Positions 32,797 to 41,309 of a stretch of DNA of 64,000 nt are shown here, in pieces. Origin of the DNA: Gemmatimonadaceae bacterium (GTDB taxonomy: Bacteria > Gemmatimonadota > Gemmatimonadetes > Gemmatimonadales > Gemmatimonadaceae); NCBI GenBank assembly GCA_016742275.1, contig JACVCD010000007.1, positions 124,001 to 188,000 on the forward strand. The letters are read 5' to 3'. A program made the position numbers and the translations under genes. How positions within the stretch are numbered: the first letter of the stretch is position 1; each line of letters opens with the position of its first letter. Below the pieces are notes generated by a model. The model had not been told where the DNA came from. It worked only from the letters and a program-made list of their open reading frames with translations, and did not search any database.

Positions 32797-35787
32797 ATGG
32801 CTGAAAGCAAAGCTGTGGTCACCCGTCCCGTTGCGCCGCGACTCTACCTGGTCGACGGCTACGCGCTGATCTATCGCGCGTTTTTTGCCTTGCTGCAAAG
32901 GCCGCTGAACACGAGCCGCGGCGAGAGCACATCCATTGCGTGGGGCATTGCCAACTTTCTCAAGCGCTTGCTGGCCACCCACAAGCCGGAGTATCTGGCG
33001 TGGGTGCACGACTCGGGTGCCACGTTCCGCGATGAGCTCTATCCCGATTACAAGGCCACGCGAGAAAAACTCGCCGAAGATCTCCAGGCCGATTTCAACC
33101 AGGGGCTGATTCGCACCCTGCAGTTGCTCAAGGCGTACGACATCCCGGTAATGAGCGCCGAAGGTTTCGAAGCCGATGATGTCATCGGTACGATGGCGCG
33201 CCTCGGTGTTGAGCAGGGGTACAACGTGGTGGTGGTCTCGGGCGACAAGGATTTTCAGCAACTCGTGCGTCCCGGTGTCTGGCTGCTCAATCCCGGTCGT
33301 GGTGGTCCGGCCAGTGTGGAAGAGCAGTGGGTGGGCATGGAGAACGCCAATGAGCGCCTCGGTGTGCCGCCGGAACGGGTGATCGACTACCTGTCGATCG
33401 TTGGTGACAGCAGCGACAATGTGCCGGGTGTGAAGGGCATTGGTGAAAAGGGTGCGATCGAGCTGATCACGCAGTACGGACCACTCGAAAACATTCTTGC
33501 GCACGTGGGTGAAATCACCAAGAAGCGCCCACGTGAAGCGTTGCAGCAGTACGAAGCTGAAGCGCGTCTGTCGAAGCAGCTGGTCACGATTCGCACCGAT
33601 GTGCCGGTGACGCTCGACGCCGATGCGCTGCGCGTGGGCACGCCGGACATCAGTGCGCTCAAGCTGCTGTATCTCGATCTCGAATTCACATCGCTGCTCA
33701 AGGATGTGAACGACGCGCCAACACCGGCGGCGACTTCGCCGGCCCGTGTGCCGCTGACACCAGAGAACGCCGGATTCATGCTGAGTGCGGCGAATGCGAC
33801 CGCAATCACAGCGAACGATTCCGGCCGCCCGGCGCCGCCAGAGGTGGTGCGTGCGGAGAGCGGCGTGTCGGTGCTCGCCGATGCCACGTACACCACGGTG
33901 GATACCGTGGATGCGCTGGCGACGCTGCTCACGCGCGTACGCGAAGTGCCTTACATCGCGATCGATACGGAAACGATTACCGACGTCGATTCGCCGATTG
34001 CCGTGGATGCCATGCGTGCGCATCTCGTGGGCATCTCGATTGCTGTTGCACCGGGTGAGGCGTACTACCTGCCGTTTGCGCATCGCCGTGATGATGGCAG
34101 CGGCAATCTGTTGCTGCTCTCGGGCGACGCGGGCATTGCGGGCGCGCGTATCAATGCCGGTGTTCCGGAACCGTTGAATCTGCCGCCGTTTGCGAGCGAT
34201 GCCTGCGCACCACTCCGGGCGATGCTCGAAGACCCGAGCGTGTCCAAGATCGCGCAGAACGCCAAGTACGACATGCTCGTGCTGCGAGGCGCTGGTGTGC
34301 GCGTGGCAGGTCTGACGTTCGACACGATGCTGGCAAGCTACGTGCTGGATCCGGGCCGACGGTCGAATGGTCTGGATCTGCTCGCACTCGAGCATCTTGG
34401 TCACACGATGACCTCCTACGACCAATTGGTCGGCAAGGGCAAGACGCAACTGCCATTCGATGTTGTACCGGTTGACGCGGCGCGCGACTACTCGTGCGAA
34501 GATGTGGACGTCACCATGCGCCTGCGCGCCAAGCTCGAGCCGCAGCTGGTGGCGAGCGAGATGCTCGCGCTGCTGCAGGACATGGAGATTCCACTGGTCA
34601 CGGTGCTTGCCGATATGGAGTGGGACGGCATCGCGATCGATCTCGACTGGTTTGCGTCACTCAAGACACGCTTCCGTACCGAACGTGAGAAGGTGGAGCA
34701 AGCCATCTACGGTGCGGCAGGTCGCGAATTCAACATCAACTCCAATCCGCAGCTGCGGACGGTGTTGTTCGAAGAACTCGGGCTGCCCATCAAGAAGAAG
34801 ACATCGACAGGTCCGAGCACCGATGCCAGTGTGCTTCAGGAGCTGGCGGAAGAAGGGCATGTGCTGCCAACGCTGCTCATGGAGTATCGCGAGATCTTCA
34901 AGCTTGAAGGCACGTACATCGATTCCTTGCCGCGCATGGTGAATCCGCGGGATCATCGTTTGCATACGTCGTACAATCAGACGGTGGCAGCGACTGGTCG
35001 TCTCTCGAGCGCCGATCCGAATCTTCAGAACATTCCGATTCGTCGAGAGCTTGGACGCGAGATACGTCGCGGCTTCGTGCCACGTACTGGTTGGCGTTTG
35101 CTGAGTGCTGACTACTCGCAGATCGAACTACGTCTGCTGGCGCACTTGAGTGGCGATCCAGCGTTCGTAAGCGCGTTCAAGGCCGGTGGTGACATTCACA
35201 AGCAGACGGCCGCCATCATCTTCGGTGTGGACCTGGCCGATGTGACGAGCGAAATGCGCTCCCGTGCCAAGACCATCAACTTCGCCACGATCTACGGGCA
35301 GGGTGCACATGCCTTGTCGCGTCAGCTCAAGATCACGAATGCGGAGGCCAAGGCGTTCATCGAGACCTACTTCGAACGCTTCGCCGGCGTAAAAGCGTTT
35401 CTCGAACAGTGTGTGGTCGATGCACGGGAGAAGGGCTATGTGGAGACGCTGTTCAAGCGTCGCCGCTACATCCCCGAACTCAAGGAACGGAATTTCAATA
35501 TCCGCGCCTTTGGCGAACGGGTTGCTGCCAATGCCCCCATTCAGGGCTCGGCGGCCGACCTCATCAAGATCGCCATGATCCGGGTTCACAAGGCGCTGGC
35601 GGCCGAGCAGCTCAAGTCACGCATGCTGCTGCAGGTGCATGACGAACTCGTATTCGAACTCCCGGAAAACGAGGAGTCGGCTCTTCGCTCACTGGTGAAG
35701 CGGGAGATGGAAGGAGCGGCGGTGCTGGAAGTGCCCCTGCTGGTTGAAATGGGAGTGGGCAAGGATTGGGTGGCAGCCAAGTCGTAG
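32797..35787 (+). CDS. polA: DNA polymerase I
   Basis: The 996-aa enzyme fills gaps and removes RNA primers. It has an N-terminal 5' nuclease domain (LVDGYALIYRAFFAL, 'EADDVIGTMA', 'GDSSDNVPGVKGIGEKGA'), an exonuclease domain that keeps its acidic residues ('IAIDTETI', 'NAKYDMLVLRG', 'YSCEDVDVTMRL'), and the polymerase with motif A DYSQIELRLLAHLSGD, motif B RAKTINFATIYGQGA and motif C LQVHDELVFE. Proofreading therefore seems intact. It is longer than the E. coli protein because of a linker rich in Ala/Pro near residues 305-350 and an insertion in the exonuclease domain. ATG 32797 has GGGAGGGA upstream. Confidence 0.98.
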   Translation: MAESKAVVTRPVAPRLYLVDGYALIYRAFFALLQRPLNTSRGESTSIAWGIANFLKRLLATHKPEYLAWVHDSGATFRDELYPDYKATREKLAEDLQADFNQGLIRTLQLLKAYDIPVMSAEGFEADDVIGTMARLGVEQGYNVVVVSGDKDFQQLVRPGVWLLNPGRGGPASVEEQWVGMENANERLGVPPERVIDYLSIVGDSSDNVPGVKGIGEKGAIELITQYGPLENILAHVGEITKKRPREALQQYEAEARLSKQLVTIRTDVPVTLDADALRVGTPDISALKLLYLDLEFTSLLKDVNDAPTPAATSPARVPLTPENAGFMLSAANATAITANDSGRPAPPEVVRAESGVSVLADATYTTVDTVDALATLLTRVREVPYIAIDTETITDVDSPIAVDAMRAHLVGISIAVAPGEAYYLPFAHRRDDGSGNLLLLSGDAGIAGARINAGVPEPLNLPPFASDACAPLRAMLEDPSVSKIAQNAKYDMLVLRGAGVRVAGLTFDTMLASYVLDPGRRSNGLDLLALEHLGHTMTSYDQLVGKGKTQLPFDVVPVDAARDYSCEDVDVTMRLRAKLEPQLVASEMLALLQDMEIPLVTVLADMEWDGIAIDLDWFASLKTRFRTEREKVEQAIYGAAGREFNINSNPQLRTVLFEELGLPIKKKTSTGPSTDASVLQELAEEGHVLPTLLMEYREIFKLEGTYIDSLPRMVNPRDHRLHTSYNQTVAATGRLSSADPNLQNIPIRRELGREIRRGFVPRTGWRLLSADYSQIELRLLAHLSGDPAFVSAFKAGGDIHKQTAAIIFGVDLADVTSEMRSRAKTINFATIYGQGAHALSRQLKITNAEAKAFIETYFERFAGVKAFLEQCVVDAREKGYVETLFKRRRYIPELKERNFNIRAFGERVAANAPIQGSAADLIKIAMIRVHKALAAEQLKSRMLLQVHDELVFELPENEESALRSLVKREMEGAAVLEVPLLVEMGVGKDWVAAKS

Positions 35788-35817
35788 GTACCACGACATT
35801 TGCCCGCACTCGCGAAT

Positions 35818-35852
35818 CCCCCGGTGTTGCACTTTGCAGGAAACACCGGGGG
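35818..35852 (+). terminator. Hairpin after polA
   Basis: A perfect 11-bp stem (CCCCCGGTGTT at 35818-35828 with AACACCGGGGG at 35842-35852) and a 13-nt loop lie 31 nt past the polA stop. No T-run follows. Confidence 0.6.
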
Positions 35853-35935
35853 CTGCAAGGCCGCAGTCTGCCATGGACATTCCGGGAAAGTTGCTAAGAC
35901 GTTGCAAAACAATGATTTGTCAGAATGCATGGATT

Positions 35936-35951
35936 CGGCATCAGGATTGCT
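35936..35951 (+). promoter_or_regulatory. Putative sigma-54 promoter of the pilin gene
   Basis: The sequence CGGCATCAGGATTGCT fits the -24/-12 consensus: GGCA at 35937-35940 and TTGCT at 35947-35951, with the invariant GG and GC exactly 10 nt apart. The start point would be about 35962, leaving a leader of about 74 nt before the pilin ATG. Type IV pilin genes are often sigma-54 dependent. An activator of the right class is encoded at 12306-13412. Confidence 0.65.
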
Positions 35952-36035
35952 CTTTGGAAAGTCGTTCGCAGGACCTTCCGTCCTGCCCTGACTGAACCTG
36001 ACCACTTGGTCGGGACCCGTTTCTGAGGAATGCGC

Positions 36036-36425
36036 ATGCGTGCCAAGACATCGCGGCAAGGTTTCACGCTCATCGAACTGCTGATCGTCGTCGTGATCAT
36101 TGGAATCCTGGCGGCCATTGCCCTCCCCAAGTTCCAGGAGACCAAGGGCAAGGCCTATGCGGCCTCGATCAAGTCGGACTTGAAGAACGTGACGAATCGG
36201 CAAGAGGACTACTTCTACTACAACGAGGCCTACACGGGTGCGATTGGTGACCTGGGCTTCGAGTCGTCGAAGGGTGTTGTGATCACACTGGTGTCTGGTG
36301 ATGCGCGGGGATGGTCGGCGACCGCCACGCACCCCGCAGCCCTTCCGCTTACCTGCGCGGTGTTCTACGGTCAGGCAGCCCCCGTTGCACCTGCGACCCG
36401 CGAAGGCGTGATCGAGTGCCACTAG
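36036..36425 (+). CDS. Type IV pilin-like protein (prepilin)
   Basis: The 129-aa protein has a short basic leader ending in the prepilin peptidase site RQG|FTLIELL, with Glu at +5, then the hydrophobic helix IVVVIIGILAAIALPKF and a small globular part. Two cysteines near the C-terminus (LTCAVFYG and IECH) probably form the D-loop disulfide. Of two ATGs (36030 and 36036) the second is 7 nt from GAGG, the better ribosome spacing. No other pilus or secretion gene is adjacent, so it is an orphan in this window. It resembles major pilins or GspG-like pseudopilins; the disulfide favours a pilin. Confidence 0.92.
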   Translation: MRAKTSRQGFTLIELLIVVVIIGILAAIALPKFQETKGKAYAASIKSDLKNVTNRQEDYFYYNEAYTGAIGDLGFESSKGVVITLVSGDARGWSATATHPAALPLTCAVFYGQAAPVAPATREGVIECH

Positions 36426-36444
36426 TGGGGGCCGATTGGCACCC

Positions 36445-36834
36445 ATGACTCCCGCGCGAACCCCTCCCCCTCAGATTCCTCCCATCGCGCAGGATCCCGA
36501 CTCCCGCAGACGCCATGCGCGTTTGCGGGAGTTGGTCTTTGCTGCCGGTTGCCGGGAATTTGTGAAACGGCGCGAGGGCATGTTGCACGCCATGGACGGC
36601 GGGCTCTGGTTGCACCGTCATGTCTGGCTTGGTGAACCGCTGGTGCATTTGGTCAGCACCGATCGAATGCGTCTCGAGGCATTTGGCGACGCCTGTGGCC
36701 TCAAGCGTTCGCGGCTGCAGTACAAGCCGCTCAAGGATCCGCGCACAGGAGTGCGGCGCGAAGCCTGGCACTGGGATCTGGGTGGGCCGGTGTATCCGCC
36801 GATTGATGAGCGGATCGTGATGCGCGAGGAGTAG
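36445..36834 (+). CDS. Conserved-looking hypothetical protein (DUF4031-like)
   Basis: The 129-aa basic protein begins at ATG 36445; the frame also offers TTG at 36436. The sequence 'HLVSTDRMRLEAFGDACGLKRSRLQYKPLKDP...AWHWDLGG' resembles DUF4031, in which a short helix of the 'LHxFAxxIGLxRxWFQ' kind precedes a 'HYDL' ending. The first half has a basic helix (RRHARLRELVFAAGCREFVKRR). It follows the pilin by 19 nt on the same strand and might share its transcript, but it has no pilus-related motif. Function unknown. Confidence 0.6.
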   Translation: MTPARTPPPQIPPIAQDPDSRRRHARLRELVFAAGCREFVKRREGMLHAMDGGLWLHRHVWLGEPLVHLVSTDRMRLEAFGDACGLKRSRLQYKPLKDPRTGVRREAWHWDLGGPVYPPIDERIVMREE

Positions 36835-36837
36835 CCT

Positions 36838-37275
36838 TTACCAACCCGAAGAACGACGGAGCTCTCTGAGTACGATACGAATCTGCGTTATGCATCCGTC
36901 TTTCGATGGTACACGACCACGAACAGTATCCGTGGCAATGGACCAAACGGCAATCGAGTCAATGGGTGTGGCAGTTGAGAGTGCGGTCATTTTACCGAGA
37001 GTCATTTCCGTCGAGTCGAGACGGCTCTTGGTCCAGTACCGCAGCGTTGCGCTACCGTCGCGCCAACTCGGGTTGCCTGCAACGGTCACGTCAACGCCGA
37101 AATCTCCAGATGTTCTTGGTGTCGTCGCCCCACAAGCGAATTGCGAAAAGAAGGGGTAGGGCAAGTTGTGAGACGGACTATCAAGTCTTTGAGTTGAGGC
37201 ACAGCCTACTAGAAATGCAGGCAGCGCTATGCAATGAACAAAAGAGTCTATTACGCGCGACATCCCGACACGCAT
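36838..37275 (-). CDS. Small hypothetical lipoprotein, compositionally atypical
   Basis: The 145-aa protein has a plausible lipoprotein signal (SFVHCIALPAFLVGCAST, Cys about residue 25) and a small beta-rich domain ending in two further cysteines (FACGA, DGCIT). I recognise no family. The coding sequence and the 100 nt upstream are visibly less GC-rich than the neighbours, with codons such as TTA, AGA and ATA-type triplets that are rare elsewhere here, suggesting recent acquisition. Starts are ATG 37275 or 37263. It is convergent with the preceding gene, with 3 nt between stops. Confidence 0.6.
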   Translation of the reverse strand: MRVGMSRVIDSFVHCIALPAFLVGCASTQRLDSPSHNLPYPFFSQFACGATTPRTSGDFGVDVTVAGNPSWRDGSATLRYWTKSRLDSTEMTLGKMTALSTATPIDSIAVWSIATDTVRGRVPSKDGCITQIRIVLRELRRSSGW

Positions 37276-37374
37276 CTTGCCGCTCCCTTTGCAATCGCTT
37301 TGGTGAAATACTGTTCGAGCATATGATCTCTAATCTTTCAAGCGACAATTAAATACTATGGTTCACACACTACA

Positions 37375-38772
37375 CTAGGTTGCCAGAGACAAACGCTCAA
37401 GCTCTCCCGCGGTGTGCCGAATTGCTTCGCCTTCAGCCAACAGCTGTTGTTGCAGCGCCGGATTGCGCCGGAATGTGAAGTAGGCGCGTGCGCGGGCACG
37501 CGCACGACGCGTGCGATCACCATACCGCAGGTCGCTGCTGGCCGCCGGAATCAGTGAAATCAGAAACGCCAAAGCCCACCATCCGCCGAACAGTGCGGCC
37601 ACGAGTGTTGTTTCGAGTGCGTAGGCAATGAGCACGACGACAAAGCCGAGCACGAGTGTGCGCATGGCCGGTTCGTCGCGGGATCGCACATTGCGCAGCG
37701 CGATCATTCGCGTGAGTTGAATGGGGACAGTGTGTGTGATGCGTCCCCAGAGTCCCACGGGTGCCAGCAAGGCGGCCAGTGTGGCTTCGCGGATGGCAAA
37801 ACGCACACCGGGTGTGGCGTGCACATCGATGGCGACATCGTGTGGATCGAGGTGCTGCGCGTCGAGCGTTGCCCGAAAATTCCGCACCCGCTGTTCGAAT
37901 GCTGCGGCACGGGCGTCGAGTGCTGGATCGGCTTTTGCGCGCAGGGCTTGTTGCGCGCGATCGAGTCGCTGCACAACTCGAAGCACGGCGGAGAGCGGCG
38001 TGGTGTCTTCACCAATTGCGCGCGTGGGTTCGAGCAATGCTGCCAGCGTGCGCCCCACGATCTGCAATCGCTCGGCGTCTTCCGGCGACGAAAAGTTGAG
38101 TGTGACGGCATTGAGGCGTTCGCTCACCAGTTGCGTGAGTGAAGCAATGTTGGCGCCCTGCAGACGCAGCGCATCCACCACGAGTGGCTCACCCACGCGC
38201 ACCAGAATGCGCGAACGCGGTCGCTCCTTCTGCTCGAAAAGCAATCCCACAGGCACAATGCGCAGTTCGCGCACACCGCGTGCATCGGCGGCGTGCCAGG
38301 CCATGCGTGCGAGCCCGGTGCGAAGTGGCGCCAGATGTGGATCATCGTGGCTTCGCCCTTCCGGAAAGATCACGATAGCCGCGCCTTCGGCCAGCGCGTC
38401 GGCAACGGCATCGAAGGACGCCGCGTTTCGTGCCGGATCAGGTCGCGCGGGATCGGGCTGCCCATCCGATGGCGTTTCACTACGCTCGTCACTTGCGCGG
38501 CGAAGTGGTACCACGCCGATGCGTGTCAGCAGCCTGGCGCCAAGTGGATTCGAAAAAATGGTGGCCTTGGCGGTGAACCGCACACGACGGGGCACCACAC
38601 AGCCCACCACCAGTGCATCAACCAGCGCATTGGGATGATTGGCCGCGATAAACACGGGGCCCGACTCGGGAATGCGTTCGAGCCCCGTAACCGTAATGCT
38701 GCGGTAATACCAACGCAGTGCAACACCAACGAGTGGATGAAGCAGCGAATACAGCAATGCGCCGTTGGCCAC
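37375..38772 (-). CDS. PlsC-like 1-acylglycerol-phosphate acyltransferase family protein
   Basis: The 465-aa protein has an N-terminal acyltransferase domain with 'PVFIAANHPNALVDALVVG' (a His-x5-Asp variant of the usual Hx4D catalytic pair), 'RVRFTAKATIFSNPLGARLLTRIGVVPLRR' and 'AAIVIFPEGRSH'. About 250 further residues follow, with helices and two or three hydrophobic segments near the C-terminus (TLVLGFVVVLIAYALETTLVAALFGGWWALAFL). The NHPNxxxD subfamily is known but less studied. It probably acylates a glycerol-phosphate or related lipid at the inner membrane. The start is GTG at 38772, 21 nt from the MFS gene stop, likely one operon. Confidence 0.85.
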   Translation of the reverse strand: MANGALLYSLLHPLVGVALRWYYRSITVTGLERIPESGPVFIAANHPNALVDALVVGCVVPRRVRFTAKATIFSNPLGARLLTRIGVVPLRRASDERSETPSDGQPDPARPDPARNAASFDAVADALAEGAAIVIFPEGRSHDDPHLAPLRTGLARMAWHAADARGVRELRIVPVGLLFEQKERPRSRILVRVGEPLVVDALRLQGANIASLTQLVSERLNAVTLNFSSPEDAERLQIVGRTLAALLEPTRAIGEDTTPLSAVLRVVQRLDRAQQALRAKADPALDARAAAFEQRVRNFRATLDAQHLDPHDVAIDVHATPGVRFAIREATLAALLAPVGLWGRITHTVPIQLTRMIALRNVRSRDEPAMRTLVLGFVVVLIAYALETTLVAALFGGWWALAFLISLIPAASSDLRYGDRTRRARARARAYFTFRRNPALQQQLLAEGEAIRHTAGELERLSLAT

Positions 38773-38793
38773 AGATCGCGTCTTGCTGGTGAA

Positions 38794-40164
38794 TCAGGCT
38801 GCGCGTGTACGCGCGTCGGCTTCGCGGGCCATGCGTTCACCTTCGCTGATGTTCACACGAGTGAGCAAGGCACCACCTACCACGAAGAACGCGATGACCC
38901 AGAGAATGGCCCCGCGGCTGCTTCCGGTTTGCCCGATCGCCAAACTGAACACCAGCGGACCGAGAATACCACCGAACTTCTCGAACACACTGTAGAAGCC
39001 GAAGAACTCGCCACTCTTGTGCTTGGGCACCATGCTGGCAAAGAGGGATCGACTGAGCGCTTGCGTGCCCCCCTGCACCGTACCTACGAGTACGGCAAGA
39101 ATGTAGAATTCACGCGCGGTGCTGATGCCGTAGGCGAAGATGCAGATGCCGGTGTATACCGCGAGACCAAGCAGAATGGACAGCTTGGTGCCCAGTTTGC
39201 CGGCGAGTGCGCCAAAGGCAAAGGCGAACGGAATGCCAACGAACTGCACAATCAGAATGGCCGTGATGAGATCGCTGCGCGCGATGCCGATTTCGGTGCC
39301 GTATGCCGTGGCCATCTTGATGATGGTCTGAATGCCATCATTGTAGATGGTGAACGCCAGCATGGTGAGAAATGCCTGCTTGTAGTGGCGAAGCTCGCGC
39401 AGCGTTTCACCAAGTCGCGTGAATGCCACACGAATCGTGCTCGTGCCACTCTGTTCGTCGGCTTCGAGCGCGCGCGGGGGTTCCGGTACACCACGGAACA
39501 TCGGAAGACTGAACAGCAGCCACCATACGCCTACGGAGACAAATGCGAGGCGAGCAGGAAGCGTGGCTTGTGCGCGTGGCAGATCATCACCAGTAGGAAG
39601 ACCGATGAGCGCCGGGTTGCTGATCCATGCCAGGTTGAGTGCCAGCAGGACACCACCACCGATGTATCCGAATGCATAGGCCGCCGTCGATACGCGGTCG
39701 ATTTCCTTTTCGTTCGCGATGTGTGGCAACAACGATTCATAGAACGTCATGCTACCGGTAGCACCGGCCAACGACAGCACGAATAGCGTTGATGCGAGAA
39801 ACAGATCGCCGTGCTGAATGAAGAACATGCCCATCGTGCTGAACACGCCGATCATCATGAACACGGCCAGATAGCGCTTCTTGGCTGCGCGATAGTCCGC
39901 CATCGCGCCAAGAATGGGGCCAAGCACGGCAATCACCACGGCGGCGATCGTGTTTGCATTGGCCAGCGCCTGTGTCGCCTGCTCCGGTGGCCTGTCCGCG
40001 CCGGCCACTGAGATGAAGTAGATGGGGAACACCGCCGTCATGATGACGGTTTGCATGGACGAGATCGCCCAATCGTACATGGACCAGGCCCGCAGTTCTC
40101 GGCGGTGCAAACCGAGTGCGTTTAGCCAGGAGCTCTTGGCGGGTACGGCAGAGGGTTGAGACAT
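38794..40164 (-). CDS. MFS transporter, UMF1/Atg22 family
   Basis: The 456-aa protein has 12 predicted membrane segments and the family opening 'RELRAWSMYDWAISSMQTVIMTAVFPIYFISV', followed by 'AVLGPILGAMADYRAAKKRYLAVFM' (the MFS loop 2-3 motif). Atg22-like UMF1 members include the yeast vacuolar amino-acid effluxer; the bacterial substrate is unknown. The start is ATG at 40164. It lies immediately upstream of the acyltransferase gene on the same strand, a pairing that could mean lipid or fatty-acid-linked export, but this is only context. Confidence 0.9.
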   Translation of the reverse strand: MSQPSAVPAKSSWLNALGLHRRELRAWSMYDWAISSMQTVIMTAVFPIYFISVAGADRPPEQATQALANANTIAAVVIAVLGPILGAMADYRAAKKRYLAVFMMIGVFSTMGMFFIQHGDLFLASTLFVLSLAGATGSMTFYESLLPHIANEKEIDRVSTAAYAFGYIGGGVLLALNLAWISNPALIGLPTGDDLPRAQATLPARLAFVSVGVWWLLFSLPMFRGVPEPPRALEADEQSGTSTIRVAFTRLGETLRELRHYKQAFLTMLAFTIYNDGIQTIIKMATAYGTEIGIARSDLITAILIVQFVGIPFAFAFGALAGKLGTKLSILLGLAVYTGICIFAYGISTAREFYILAVLVGTVQGGTQALSRSLFASMVPKHKSGEFFGFYSVFEKFGGILGPLVFSLAIGQTGSSRGAILWVIAFFVVGGALLTRVNISEGERMAREADARTRAA

Positions 40165-40227
40165 GGTGGGGAATTGTCCGGGCGAAGGCGGTCGCTGTCC
40201 AGTCCGGGAAGTGCCATACTTACAGAC

Positions 40228-41196
40228 ATGATGCGTACGGAGCAGAACATCCGGGGAATCGGTCGATGGGCGACCACGATTGGCCTAGCGGCGACGATCG
40301 GGCTGTCGTCATGCACAGATGCGCCGCCTCCCCCTCCGGGCGATTCCGCGTCCGGGGCTGCTGACGAAAGCTCGCAGGCATCGGGAGATGGTCCGGCTTC
40401 GAACAGCGGATGGGACGGCGCTGCAGGGCCGTTTGTTGTGCTTCCAACGGTCGATGGCGCGTACGTGATGGGCTCCTTTCTGCTGCCGGATGCCACCGAG
40501 TTGACCGTGGGAGACACCGTCGGCGTCGGCGCGATGATCGGCGACGGTGCAGTGGACCTGTTCAATCGGAGTGGTCAGGTGCTGGCAGGTCGCCTGCAGG
40601 TTGAGGCACCTCAATCGCAGGAAATCGGCTGTACTGCATGGCTAGTGGCTCGTATAAGATCTGATAGTGGCGTTGTGGTGCCATGGACTGCGGCGTTCCG
40701 TGCTGGCAGGGTTCAACCTGTGGCGCTCGATTCAATCGAAGGCATGACAGGACGGGACTCTGCGTTGTTTGCGGCCGCGTTGGCCCGCCTGGCTTCAGGG
40801 CTGCCGGATGACACCAGCTCCACATTCCGTGGCCGCCCGTTTGTGGTGCTTCGTGCGTGGCGCACCGCTGGGTCTGACAGCAGTCTCGCGGTGGCCACAC
40901 TGGTTCGGCGGGTGAACCAGGAGGACAATCCACGCGAGGAACGCCTCGTGATGATCATCGACACCCCGGCTCGCGACTCAAAGCAGTGGAAGGTCGGGTG
41001 GCACGAACGCGCATCAGGTGCTGAGGACGAGCTCGTGGTTGCTGAGCCTCTGCTGGCGTTTCGCGTACGCGGATCAGAAGAATTGCGCGTGTTGTTTGGC
41101 CGGGACGACGGAGTCGCACTGGGAGCGGCCGTGTTGACGCGTCAGGTCAGTCAGTGGCGTGTGCTATGGGAAAGCGCCGTCGCGGGGTGCGAATAG
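40228..41196 (+). CDS. Putative lipoprotein of unknown function
   Basis: The 322-aa protein has a lipoprotein signal (RWATTIGLAATIGLSSCTD, Cys about residue 30) and a Pro/Ser/Ala-rich linker. A domain then begins near 'GPFVVLPTVDGAYVMGSFLLPDATEL' with beta-strand patterning up to 'VSQWRVLWESAVAGCE'. I recognise no family. ATG 40228 is followed at once by a second ATG (40231). It is divergent from the MFS gene with 63 nt between starts. The next gene on the plus strand begins 113 nt later and has its own ribosome site. Confidence 0.72.
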   Translation: MMRTEQNIRGIGRWATTIGLAATIGLSSCTDAPPPPPGDSASGAADESSQASGDGPASNSGWDGAAGPFVVLPTVDGAYVMGSFLLPDATELTVGDTVGVGAMIGDGAVDLFNRSGQVLAGRLQVEAPQSQEIGCTAWLVARIRSDSGVVVPWTAAFRAGRVQPVALDSIEGMTGRDSALFAAALARLASGLPDDTSSTFRGRPFVVLRAWRTAGSDSSLAVATLVRRVNQEDNPREERLVMIIDTPARDSKQWKVGWHERASGAEDELVVAEPLLAFRVRGSEELRVLFGRDDGVALGAAVLTRQVSQWRVLWESAVAGCE

Positions 41197-41309
41197 CAGG
41201 AAATCGCGGTCAAATGGCAGGTAAATGACGTAAATGAGCGGCGCCGACTGGCCGGACGGGTGAGAAAGTCGCACAATTGCGGTGCGAATTCCCTCACCGC
41301 GGAGCCATC

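Noticed and set aside
32629..34449. Long open frame on the minus strand (about 606 codons) opposite polA
   Set aside because: It is entirely antisense to a complete, motif-rich polA, and its product is a His/Arg-rich sequence typical of a shadow frame in high-GC DNA.
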